Assembly: GCA_009801015.1 (NCBI GenBank) | Contig: VHZZ01000044.1 | Span: forward strand, 301,417 to 335,830 | DNA: 34,414 bases | Source of the DNA: Silene noctiflora | Taxonomy: Eukaryota > Streptophyta > Magnoliopsida > Caryophyllales > Caryophyllaceae | Reading direction: 5' to 3' | Shown: one piece after another, positions 1 to 14,800 of the stretch | How the letters are laid out: each line of letters begins with the position of its first letter | Position numbering within the stretch: the first letter of the stretch is position 1 | Position numbers and translations under genes: made by a program | The notes under the pieces: model-generated | Databases searched by the model: none | What the model was told of the DNA's origin: nothing | What the model saw: the letters and a program-made list of their open reading frames with translations, nothing else

Positions 1-725
1 TCAAAGAATCAGAGATTTGATACCCGAGGAGCATGAGACATGGTGGGTTGTTAACGCGATTAGTAAAATATTGACCCTTCTATTATTATTAAGTAAATAA
101 ATTAATAGAATAATCAAAATTAATTAATTGTTATTGTTGGAGTAATTGTTATAGACAAATTAATCAAAATTAAGTACTCCGTAGTACCAAGTCGGCATAA
201 TTTTGGGTATTTAAAAGGACAATGTCGACATGGAAAGATGCTACAAATCGTCGATGAATAAATAAGCTTCAGTCCTTCAACCACGGGATTTGTTTGTCAC
301 TGTCTCAATTCCCAATACGATCTTATGCTTTCTCGGGGGCTTCAATTTAACGATTTTAATGTACGTGTATGTGATTAACTTCTCGTGTCTTTCAGTCGTA
401 TAGTACAGGTCAAAAACTCGATAATCGAGTCGTAATATTTATTTATCCTAAATAAAAGAGACAAAATCGAAAATGAAATGTGAGTTGAAACTGTTATTGA
501 AAAGGAATCGGAATAGGAATCGCGTGTAAACAACGTGCTCCGGCACAAAGTGCGCGCCTTGCTTGCGCCTCCAAAGTCCGAGGCAAATACTCAACAGAAA
601 TTTACATTCTCGTTCAGAAGTATATATGGTTCGATTCTGTGTCGCTTCTATGCTTGGAAATACTTTCCGACCAACTCTTATTTCACAAAACGGATTCAGG
701 CGATTTTAGTATTTGCCCTCTCCAC
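1..725. other. Intergenic, no gene seen
   Basis: The stretch is AT-rich at the left and more balanced from about 480 onward. Short open frames here show no domain, no codon bias and no splice partners, so I call no gene. I see no tRNA or rRNA. Confidence 0.5.
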
Positions 726-985
726 CGTAGCCTGGGCAGACTCTTACTATTAGAACCAAGGTCCGACCATAATAACCATAAGGAACACTTTTGAGTACTC
801 GCCTTTTGCGGTCGTAGCCTAGATGAGGCCTTCCTGTTCAGGCCTAGGTCCGACCATATTAGTCCTAGCGTAGGTTGTGCTTTTTTTTGCCTAAGTCGAG
901 AATATTTTTGAGTACTCATCCTTTGTGGCCGTAGCCTAGATGAGTCATGAGTCATTCCTGTTTGAACCTAGGTCCGACCATTTTA
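726..985. repeat. Degenerate local repeat cluster
   Basis: Two motifs alternate. The ten-base word gtccgaccat occurs at 761-770, 848-857 and 972-981, each time after an aag or tag. The word gtagcct, mostly followed by agatgag, recurs near 727, 814 and 931. The spacing is uneven (87 and 124 bases), so this is a diverged tandem expansion, not a clean satellite. It keeps several minus-strand frames open, and those have no recognisable protein content. Confidence 0.6.
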
Positions 986-1223
986 GCCGTAGCTTGCCAT
1001 CAGAATTTGCTCTTTCGACTGTCGTTGTCTTTCTGAGGACAAAATCCCTTGCGTTCATCAATTTGAAAGTCAAAAACTAGGGGAAAAGTTCAAAAATTTT
1101 AAGAAAATTACACAGATTGTAATCTTGGTGGTACCGAAATTTTATAACATATACGAAACTCCTTTCTCGCTATCAAAACCAATAAAATCGACATCGTCTA
1201 GAGGCATAAGTAGTCATCGCATG

Positions 1224-3531
<2,308 letters not shown>

Positions 3532-3630
3532 TATTATCAGCTTGAGCAAGAGCAAATTATTATTGGAAGAATGGAAGGTGGTTCGTTGTTATATGTAAAC
3601 AATTGATAAAGTGGATGTGCCTAGAATATA

Positions 3631-3640
3631 GAATATATAC
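3631..3640 (-). promoter_or_regulatory. Possible TATA box for the PAT gene
   Basis: Read on the minus strand this is GTATATATTC, about 100 bases upstream of the PAT start codon. It is the best TATA-like word in that flank, but AT-rich flanks give such words by chance. Confidence 0.3.
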
Positions 3641-3644
3641 CCAT

Positions 3645-4571
3645 TAAGTGATTGAAAGAATACTTGGATCCATACAATAAAATACTCTCTCCGATCCGGC
3701 TGGCGCCATCTCATTTTCCTTCATGTATTTACCTCCGTAGTCATGATTCTTCAGTAATCAATACTATACTTATCCTTATTAATTCTTTATCTTGGCTAGT
3801 TTTATAATAAGACTGTCATATACTCCGTATAAGATATAACAATTCGTGTCATGTACTAAATGCACGGTATATAGAGTTTTTTTTTGTTAATAAATTACTT
3901 ATATTAATAGTGATATTTCATTAATTGTTCATATTTCTCGTATCGTATTTTGTTTAAAAAAAAAAAAAAAAAACTATAACTAACAATCATCAAAAGAAAT
4001 AATAGTGATATTTCATTAATAGAGATATACAATTTTGTTTTATACGTAGTATATGTAGTATGAGACAAGTAATTCGCAAATAATAGCAACGACAAAAGAT
4101 TTAGCAATTTATAGTTTTATATAAATTTTATTTAATTTTAAATTACGAGATTATAGTTTAGAGTTTAATGAAAATAATATAATTTGATGAAAAGATTAAT
4201 TTTAATTAAAAAGATAATAATTTAATAAAATAAAATATATTTATTAATGCACTCAATTGCATTAATTTCCGAAGATTTTTTTTTTTTTTTTGAGGAAAAA
4301 TTGCGAAAATACCTATTTTTTTAGTAGATGGAGATGAGATGTGCCAATTAGAGGAATATTGGATCTTAAAAGGTTATGAATTATGATTAAATATTTTGCC
4401 TACAATATTCAGTTGGTAATTAATTTAGAGAAAGTATGCGAGGCTGGAATATATTCACTTGAAGTGCGTAATAGAATAGGTTCCTTTTACATTATTAATA
4501 TTAATAAATTAATCAATTAATTATATCACCATTAGACACCATTGTTGGCGTTGCTGGACTATCTTAGTTTA
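3645..4571. other. AT-rich intergenic, no gene seen
   Basis: The stretch is very AT-rich and has homopolymer runs, including long A and T tracts at about 3955-3974 and 4278-4291. An eleven-base-plus phrase (atagtgatatttcattaat) occurs twice, near 3907 and 4003. No coding signal or RNA gene is evident. Confidence 0.45.
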
Positions 4572-4576
4572 TCACA

Positions 4577-4735
4577 AATTCTCACTTAAGACGGACACTA
4601 TCCGTCCAAGTGTCCCTCTCACAATATGCAAATGGCACTATCCATGGGGTGCTTCATTTCTCCCCCACTTACTCTTCCACTTACCTTATTCTTATTATGA
4701 GAGGAGTATTATCCGTCTTCAACTTGTGACGGATA
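4577..4735. repeat. Dispersed repeat with gacggat motifs
   Basis: The unit starts ttctcacttaagacggac and ends near cttgtgacggataatta. Short inverted words aagacggac...gtccgtc or gacggat lie near both ends. A second partial copy is at 5675-5735, where gacggattttgtccgtc forms a perfect short palindrome next to caaatgagaatttgtg, and a still shorter one is near 25556-25575. It is probably a miniature DNA transposon family. I cannot define exact ends or a target duplication. Confidence 0.4.
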
Positions 4736-4796
4736 ATTAAATATATAGAACGTGATGGAACAAGAACAATTAATTTCAATAATCCCAGCTTTATGG

Positions 4797-5398
4797 CACC
4801 AGACTAGACCCGTCAAAACTCGACCCGACCCGAAACCCGACCCGCTTGACCCGTTTTTTAGGGTAACAAACCCGGTTTTTTCGACCCGTGACCCGTTTGA
4901 CCTGAATCCGAAATGACTCGTTATTTTAGGGTCGAAACCCGACCCGTTGAGTCAAAGATAAATCAAGATTTTTATTAAAATATTAATATTTATTTATTAT
5001 ATTTGAACAAAATTGTTAAAAATTTATTTTTTTTATTATTAAAAATCACAAACATAAATAAAAAGTCAATTTTATATAACTTTTACAATACTTGATAATG
5101 AAATAATTATTAAAAAAACTTTAATTTAATAATTATGTCAATATAATTAATGTAAACTTTTAATATGATTAAAATATTAATTTTAAATATGTTTTACGTT
5201 TTTAAAAATTATTTTTTTAATTAAAAAAATAGATTAAAAAAGACGTTAGAAATTATTTTTTGACCTGTATTCTAACCCTAACCCGTGACCCGTATAACCC
5301 AACCCGTATCTGACCCGACCCGTATTCAACCTGCCCGACCCGTATAACCCGACCCGGGACCCGACCCGGCTGACCCGTTTGACAGGTCTACACCAGAC
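4797..5398. mobile_element. hAT-like non-autonomous element with 8-bp target duplication
   Basis: The element body is 4805-5390 (586 bp). Its left end reads TAGACCCGTCAAAAC and its right end, reverse-complemented, reads TAGACCTGTCAAACG. Both subterminal zones are built of cccgaccc-type repeats and the centre is AT-rich. The flanks 4797-4804 and 5391-5398 are both CACCAGAC, an exact 8-bp target-site duplication as expected for hAT transposition. No transposase remains, so it must have been mobilised in trans. Confidence 0.85.
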
Positions 5399-5873
5399 CG
5401 ATTATGACATCGGAAATTGATCTTGTGATGATAAACATTGGCTCCTCTTTTTTTTCCAAAGAAGTATCGTCATTTAGAATGTCCCAAAAAAATTGGTTCA
5501 AATACAATGATTTGAAAAAATATATCAAACCTGCAGAAACGCTCAGAGAAAGACAATTTATATACAAATTCTCATATTACATGTTACGTAAATAATAGAG
5601 TTGGTTATACATTATATTCCATTAATTAATACAAAGACATTCTCAATAGACTGATTACATCATATTAATATGCGACACTTCTAATAGACGGATTTTGTCC
5701 GTCACAAATGAGAATTTGTGTTATATATTACATTGCATCAGTATCACAGAAGTGGCAATTTTTTTCTCATGTTATGTAAGAAATATTCACTTACTTAGAT
5801 TAGTTACTAGTAATAATATTAAGCTGCATGATCTTTTTAATCACACAAGGGATTTCCTACAACCTAGTCGTTC
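5399..5873. other. Intergenic between RDR 3' end and hAT element
   Basis: Apart from the partial gacggat repeat at about 5675-5735 I see nothing distinct. This stretch probably includes the 3' untranslated region of the RDR gene. I cannot name a polyadenylation site with confidence. Confidence 0.4.
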
Positions 5874-8800
5874 CTAGCGGAACACTTCACGAAGAACAGA
5901 GGGAGCGCAGCATATAGGTTTCTCACCTTGCTCCTCCATAATCATCTTGAACAAGGCTGAGCCTGCAACCTTCCAAGCAAAGTTGCATTTCTGTGGGTCG
6001 TTTACGCGAGCTGCATACTCGTAGGCAGCACCATACACTGCTAGTGCATCAATTCGGATATCGTTCCATGATTTCCGACTTTTGTCCAATTCATCAGCTT
6101 CATCTTCAGGACTGATGCCGTACAATATCTACTCAGAAGATCACAAGTTACAAAACTACAAGTTACAAACATGTTACCAAAGTCACGTGATGCAAAAACT
6201 TCCCTTCGTTTCTTCAGTTATTTCCAATAGTGAATATGGGAAACAAAACGAGTGTGTGATAAATTTCCACTGTGGTGCTCAGACGTTTAGGTTAGTTCAA
6301 TTCTAATTCTACTTTAATGACACGAGTTTTGAGCTATTTTCCACTTTAATGACGAAACATTCTCATCTATCAGTGACCTAAGTTAAACATAGTCAAATTT
6401 CTTTGATTATTCCGAATAAGGAAATTTTGACACAATGAAGAATAGTTCAGACAATGATACCTAGTTTCCTAATCTCCTTCCCTTTTAATCCTACTTGGAG
6501 CCAGAGTGAATGGGGAGTATGGTCATTTTCTTCTAAAAAGTAGCCCAAATATGGGTTTGTATCTTATTGAGAATACGGGTTTGTGTTCACCTTTTTGTAG
6601 AATCGATAAACTGCTATTGCAGATTCATTTTTGGACTCCTGACCAACATTCATGGCAGCACTCATTACGCTTCTGTACTCCTCATAAAGCGCTCGCCATG
6701 CTTGTCGACATGCTGCAGGAATTTGCTCTATTTGCTCCTTGAAATATGGCAGCATCCAAACTAAAATGAAAAGCACAATGAAAACAGTCACCTTAAGAAT
6801 GTGACCTTAATAAGACTAATGTGTGTTACAATACTTTGAAAATCTGAATCATTCCAAAAAATACCCTCACCTTTGACTTTATCAAGGTTGTTGTTATAAT
6901 TAACTACTTTATCATATATCTCGCCCAAAATAGAATTTGAGTGGTAAGTACAATTCTCCCCTCTCTCCATATGGTGTGGAAATTTGCCTGGCATCAAGTG
7001 TGGTGGAACCTCAATCTGCATCAAAGTACGGACATGAAAGGGAATCCTCAGGAAAACAATAATAATATTCGTATTAAATATCAAAACCGCCAATACAGCA
7101 GTAAAAAGTTTATCAAACAAGGACTTTGATGCACTTCTCAGCGCAATTTTCATATGGGGTCATTTGGAAACAGCCTCAAGAGTAGGACTGTGTACATCCT
7201 ATCCCCCTTACCTTGCTACTTTTTCATATTTAAAGATTCAGATGCCCCAACAACAGAAACGAAACCTATCATGTGTGCAAGTAAGCCTACACGAAACATC
7301 GCCTAAGTCTTACAAGTAGCGTTATTGATTCATCAAACCCCTGCATGGTACTGCAGAACAATGCCATATCACGTGTTGCTTTCTTAGAAATTTATGTTAG
7401 CCTTCGTTTTAACCACAATAACTCTAACACTCGCTTGTCAACTCCATTATAATGCGACAAAATGAGTAATCCCTATGTACCATACTTCAAGCAAACACAA
7501 AGCCAGATAGCTATCATGTGAACAACAGAACTGCCGGCTCCAATGTATCAATTCATTTACCGTGCAACCATTTGACCAAAAGCCAATAATGAAAAGGTAT
7601 GATGAAGTATCAATTTGCCTTTCCACTTTCGAAGTTTATTCAACTAAGAAAAAGTATTACACGAATGACATTTCTTAAGTAAGAGTGTAATAAGAATTCC
7701 AAGGACTTATTTCACAATAGTTAGAAAAAGTCCTACTAATTGGGACAACCTAATACTAAATGATGCCCAGAAAATGAAATGGGGGGAGAACAATCGAGAA
7801 TCCAATTGCCATGAAGGGTAAATGGCATCCGAAGATGACTGTCTGTTGGGATGCCAAGTCTCCTAAAAATTTGCTAATTTAAAACCATTCTAGCAGGACC
7901 AGAACAAGGCTAGCAAGCAGTGCAAACTTTCAAAATTACACATTTTCTCACAAGTAACACTTCACCTTTTTTTTATGAGAAGTGGGTGGAAATTTAGAAC
8001 TGGCAAATAGATCGGAACGTATGGGGTTCGTGTTCGTGTCAAATGTAAACAGATCATGAGCCCTTCAATCCAAACCCGGCCCAACATAAATGGGTCATCA
8101 AGCCTCAACCCTAACCTGTTAATTTTGTGTCAGGTTCGTGTCTTGTTTTCGTGTCATATGACTCATATCAATATTTGGAAACTGTACATACATTTATGTG
8201 ATGAAGGATCAAGAAAAATTAGGATTAATTTAGTAATAGGTCATCCATGTCGAGTTCGTGTATAGAAAGCTCAACCCAAACCGGACCCAATTAAATCTCG
8301 TGTCGACCCACTTACATAAATGGGTCATTAAACCTCAACCCAAACCCGTTAATTTTGTGTCGGATTCATGTCGTGTCATTGTTTTGACAGCTCTAGGTGG
8401 AATAGCCATTTTGTATGATGCCATTAGGCATTAACCATTTCCTAGAGCAAACATTAGGAAAGAAAAAACACAACTTCTGCATAAGGTACTTGAAAAGTAG
8501 AAATTGCTAAATTACCCAAAAGGATTCAATGTTTTCTCAGAATGAAAAACAATACACTTGAAACGCTTTTTTCCAAATAATTAATACACTAAAGCTTAAA
8601 CTAACCTTTATCCCTTTCTTTGGTGCATCCAAAGCATCATAATACCTATCAATAAGCTTCAAAATTTTTTGCCTTACACACTCTTTCTCACCGGAGCTTT
8701 CATCTCCCAGTGTCAATAGTCTATCCATGTATACACTCCAACAATCTGCTGCCACACCCATAGCCTTGCTGAATATGCAACCCCAGTATTAGAACACAAT

Positions 8801-11800
8801 TTACTTAAGAGCACATTTAAGAGATTCTAATCCCACATTTAAGAGCACAAAGCAAATAATTTTTTGTTGATGCATTCAAGGCTAATCCATATAGGATTAA
8901 GACAATCAGCTTTCTATGCCTGACAGATAACGCAACAATAATGTCTGAGCATGTGTATATGTTTCTAAAACTACAAAATTCACTACCATTCAGTCATTCA
9001 CTTGTCTCTAACGTGTAAATACGAAACCAAGAGGACATTGAGGGGGACAAATGCCATCTAAATAACCCATATTAAGTGGAGGCAATTTAAATTAGCACCT
9101 TTAGTTGAGAAGGGATAGAGTGTAGCTATTCTAGCATTGTCGCCTAGTTTCTAATTGTGGCTACTCCAAGCTTTAAGTTTGTTATAAAGTGCACCTACTA
9201 GCTCTCTTGAAGAACAGTCTTACAATAACTAAACGTCAAACCACATGACACTAAATCCAAAAGAACTACTTGCAGTGATTTCACTAATTTTATAGAATGG
9301 TTACCAACTAAACACCTTCGTTAGTAAAATGGTGAAAACAGTATGACAATTGATCAATAACCAAAAAGGGTCCCTTGAGAATTTGAGTTACACAAAAAGC
9401 TAAAAAAAAATATCATGTAAGGGGTCACTTAGATTTTTCGGTAAAGTGGTTTTACCTAATATTACTATAAGGTGGTTTATACAAGTTTTGATGAAATTTT
9501 CTGGAGGGAATGTGCTAGTGAATATATTCCTAAACTTTTATTCTGACATTGACTTGCACCTATTAGCACTTACTGTGGTTTCATTACCCCCTATCACCAG
9601 TGTAAATATCTTATAGTTTGTCCGTTATCAATAAATAATGTTAGCATTTTCCCATTACCATTGTCATAATGTATTTACTTGATGCCAAACAAGCTGTCAC
9701 GGTAAAAACAAATAAGCGAGCTCTTTGAAGACAATAAATATTTTTTTTAACTTTTAATCAAGGACGGCAAATGTAATGGCTTGCAATCACAAATGCCATG
9801 GCATCATGAGGTTCATAATAATCATACAAATCATACAGGTTGACAATTGGGGAATTTATTATATTGTCATGAGTAAATACAGGAGAAAAATATTCACATG
9901 CAATAGTTAATGAACAGAAATTTCTTAGAGAAACCATTAAACTAAAACGGACCTTGGCTGAAACCTCGACCTCAAATACAGACGAAAAAGCTCACGCTCC
10001 AACACTTCATCTGGTAGGCCATCAACTTTCCTGCTAGATGAGCTAAGTGAAGAAGGGCAGCCTTCCCATGGTGGACTTGGTTTGAATTTTGCAAGAAGCT
10101 ACAAACGAGAATAATCAGAACATATTCTATTTATAATAAAGACAGATTAAGAAGAGATACCAATACACAGCAAGAATAATGCATTGTGTTGCCTTGGTCT
10201 ACTAATCCAAGAAAAATCTATACTGGCCATATAGGAAAATCCCCCTTTTCCTTCGCCGCCCTAGAACTAGCAATGGTCTTATGACTTGTTGGAAAGTATG
10301 GAAACTGTGTCACAGAAATATTCTTCCCCCACCCCATAACTTATAACTGTATGTCATATACGATCCCCAGAACAGCATCTGGTTATTTCAAATATTCAGG
10401 ATTATGGCCTTTTGCAATGAGATTTCATCATATCATTCATATGTGTTCCCTAAGAGCAAAAAGTAACACAGTCGAAGAAAATACCGTTTGACGCATATAT
10501 GAACAAACATGATTAATGGAAACACACATGGCGCCTTTGGTGCAATAAAATGAAATGATTAATGGAAACACACATGGCGACTTTGGTACAATAAAATGAA
10601 CTAGGACAAATATAGTGAAAATCATGTTCTCATTCTCTTGAAGGGAAATCCTGATTGAATAGAAGAGTTAGCTACATTCGACTCCAAACTGAAGTTTGTC
10701 TTGACTAGAAAAGTGGATGATCGGTTAAGTTGAAGCATGATTTATGGGGTAGCAGAACAATCATAAAAGTAGGGATGCGGATTTGCCGTTACTAGCCAAA
10801 ATACTTGCTATGTTGCTCAGACTCGGTTAGAAGTATCCGACACAGGTGCGTGGTCCAAGTGCAGATTCCGCTATTTTATGAAAAAAAATCATGCTTTTGG
10901 CCTAAAATGAAATGTCCAAGTTTTCTACCCATGTCCAAGTGTCGAGTGGCCAACACGGGTACGAGAGGTAATATTCAAGCGTCCGGGCAACATAGAGTGA
11001 AAGTAAACATTCAAATTGTTTGGTTTATGGTCGGGGTCAAACTGTTCACAACATTGAGTAAAGGAAGCTGACAGCCGTACATAAATTTGCACAAAGGGTG
11101 GCAGAAAAGAAAGACAGCTTACTACTGAAATTATCAGCACAAAACAAAGCGTTGAAGGGTAGAGGCAACAAGGTTGCAATGGGACAAGGCTCTAAATCAA
11201 CACTGACTCATCATTCCTTATCAGTCATAGCAAAAAAAGGCAGGAAAATACAAATTAGAGGAAAAGAATAACCACAGAAGCCAACCTCGGGGTCTCTGGA
11301 TACCCAATACATATCTCCATCATAATCCCCACCAGCAATTTCATCAGCCATTGATCTTGGCCCTTTTGACGGAAAAAATATCCCATATTTGGAATTTCCC
11401 ACAATTTCTTCCAAAGCTTGAACATATCTGGCATTAACTACATGTATGTCCCCGGGATGGATGCCAGGGTTCCTGTACACCAATACAGGACCAGAAATTT
11501 GTCCATGTTCCCTACAACAATAAATGAATCATTAAGCAAGGTAAAGTAACTATCACAACCACACAAGAAAAAAAAATACAGGAAGAAGAGAAGACGAGAA
11601 AATGATAAATTAGTACTTACAACAGACTAATGACAATGACAACTTTGAATAGAAAATGATAATATTCAGCAATTTACTAATGAATTATGCAAATTGCCAA
11701 AAAATACTTCAAATGACTAACGACATTCAAAGATGATTGGAAACAAATATACCAGGAGTCCAGGACTATTTGCATTCACGTAAAAACATCAGACATTTTC

Positions 11801-14800
11801 AAGTAAAATGGCATGTAAGCTACATACAGAATGACACAAACTTCGCCGCAATTTAGGGTATCGGTAGGATCAGCAGTTCCCATCACATAGAAACTATTAC
11901 TGATGGGAATCTTCCCTGCCTTCAGATTTTTCCTTTCCTCTTTAACAATCTCAGATAATCGATGTTGGAGAAAGGGTTCATCAAGTGGAAGCCCTGATAA
12001 AATCATCCTTGCTACTGTGAAATCCTCATCAGCATCCCGGCTAATGGCAACTGTTAATTGATGTTAACAAAAGTACAATTTATTTGACATAATAAGCTGG
12101 ATTGTCAAGTAAGCACTACACTGACATAAAACAATATACATTAAGACAACAGGTATGTAAATGGCAACTGGAGCAAATCAACACTAGTCATGCGACGGGA
12201 TACAAGTCATACAACCAGATAATTACCTTTCAATGCAGCTCGCTTCTTATATAGGATGGATTGTACATCCTTAAGAGCATCCTCCAGTTTTTCCAGAAAA
12301 AATTCCTTAGGTACTCCCCCATAGTGCAGAAGAGAAATCAAGTTTTTTGATAGTCGGGGCCTCTTAGGTTTGTTGCTTCATAAATAGAAACTTTTTCAAG
12401 TTAATGATTTAATTTCTCACTAATTGAAAAAAAAGGATGATTTATCGTATCAATCAAATAAAGATACAAATCAGAGGGCAGCTGGGAAAGCTACATAATT
12501 ACTCCAGCAACCACAAGATCAGTTTGGAGAAAAACATTATAATATTGATATTGTATAAAGGGCCAAGGGAAGTAACAAACATCAAGATGATATTCGATAG
12601 AACAACAACATCGACATCACAGATAAGTAAGCGCAGAACTTCTATGCAATTAATAATTTACCTAGTGCCCACAATCTCAAATCTATTCAGTGTAGGTGCA
12701 CCAGCAAGCTTATCATCAGCTTTAATTTTTATCATTGATGGCCGTACTTGAATTGTTTTCGGAGGAAGCTAAAAAGAGACACAGGGAGGAGATAGGAGCC
12801 ATGGAGAGGAAAAAGAACTTCAGTTAAAGGAAGCGTGAGAATAAAATATTTTATTCAAAATGAGGGGGAAATAGTTATGCTTGCTAATAATGAATACAAT
12901 TACCAGCCAAAAGTATACCTTTCGGTTCAAAAGAACAGTCCCCTTGATGGCTCTCCCTTGGTGGAACATTCGAAATTGTATCAGCAGTGGCTACAAGTTG
13001 GGAAAATTAAAACAGTTCAATAGTTTTCCAGCATAAGTTACCATAACTACACCATATACTCGGAGTTTTGAACAGTTGAGAATTACTGGCTCAGGATTAC
13101 GAGGTATCAACTGGCTCATCGCTGAATGCTTGTCCGTCTGTGGAAATTCACCAAGAAGTCTCTGCAAGTAATTTATATCACATATAATATGAAGGAAACG
13201 TATAAAACAAAGGCAGTCTGTAAGTAAGCAAAGGCAATGGACTACAGGTTAATAGGAGATATCTGCTTGAAATAGAATCAGTCTGCTTTGATAAGAAAAA
13301 GCCAAACACAATATTGATAGCTTCTGACACACTAAGTCTTGCAACCACCACTGATATCTCAACGAGAGAAATAGTCAAATAACTAAGTACAAAAAAATAA
13401 ACAGAAACAACTGAATAGATCATGATGTCAAACAGAAAATTTCACATTTCAATCATTCAAGCTAAAGAAATGAGAATAGTCTGTGAACTCATTACAGAGC
13501 CCTTTAATCCGCACTTTGCAACTATGAAGTCAGAAAATCTATTTTCATCAATGCTAACTTTGTGCTGAAGAGAGGTATACCCTCCACTCCTCACGTTCGC
13601 AGGGACAGGATCATTGGTTAATAAGCCAGAGAACCATATTATAAATGGGCATAAAGGCCAAGAGTCAGCATACACACCTTGTCGTTTTCATCAGGAGCAA
13701 AACCCATAAAACAGTTCAGGGGACATTTCAATGCAAGGTCTTCAGAGATAAAACCTGTTCCATCAGTATGTATGTGAGGTTTATCAACATCCATATAAAC
13801 AGGTTTGCCATCTTCGTCCTTGAAAAAAAAGACACAGGATAAATAACAAAATTCACATCAATGTACATCCAATAAATGAAAAACCTAATGAAAATGAAAA
13901 GAAAGTGAACTCATACCAAGCAAAGCACATCGTCAATTTCTTGTACGTGCACATCATCTAATTTCACATCTAACGTGATCGTTTTTGACAAGATGAGTGA
14001 AAACCTGATAATTTAGTGAGAGCAGATTGGTGAGAGAGACTGAGAAGTCAATCAAAAATTTACAAGTAGAGTTCACTTCAACCTTGCCATATAATTTGCC
14101 ACACTTGATGCCTTGTGTATGTGCATAAACATAGACCTTGCATCCTGGATAGTTCTTCTCTGGAAGAATCGAGATCCTTCACCAAAGAAGCTGGCAAACG
14201 CCTCTTTATTAACAAAATAGCACTTTACTGGACTCGAAGCTGGGTTCTTCTTCTTCTCTGCCTTTCCACCATCTTTAAACACTGAGTAATACATACATTG
14301 GAAAAGCACGAGCAAACCAGATCAGATCATGAAGAATACAATAATGTCTCAACTGAACTTTAAGTCCATGTGAATTTAGCTAAGGCCTACAAAAATTATG
14401 TGGGATATAAGAAAGAACAACACGTTAAAGGACAAAATGCATAGCTCATTTTGAAGCATCTCAAAAGTTTTATAGAAGAATAAGAAGCTACTACATGTCA
14501 TGGTGGGAGAGCCATAGTGGGGCTCTAGTTGAGCTAAAAAATTCGAAGTTCAGACAATCATTCAAAAAGAACAAGGGGTTCATCCTTCCTCGTTGGAAAC
14601 TTCTCGTCCTATGTATTAGTTACACTAACACCCGAACACTTCAGAGTTCGGTCACATAAATCACCTTGGTTATAGAAGAATGATCACATAATAAACCTCT
14701 GATTTCAACCTAATAACAAACTTACCTAAAACTGAGAATATAAAAGAACTCACCAAAGAACTGGAAATGCTTCCGGCCAACAAAGATTCCCTCTTGGGAA

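Noticed and set aside
683-955. A 90-codon minus-strand frame with repeated SRLRPQ words
   Set aside because: The repeated peptide is the translation of the local DNA repeat cluster and nothing supports expression.
3532-3555. A PAT start eight codons upstream (LLLKLII extension)
   Set aside because: The upstream codon is TTG, not ATG, and an in-frame stop lies a little farther up.
4805-5390. Interstitial telomere-like sequence, because of runs of cccgaccc
   Set aside because: The unit is not the plant telomere repeat (ccctaaa). The ends and the 8-bp duplication explain it as a hAT-like element.
6788-7153. The full 121-codon minus-strand frame as an independent gene
   Set aside because: Only 6871-7015 is RDR exon 19. 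The rest reads through its flanking introns.
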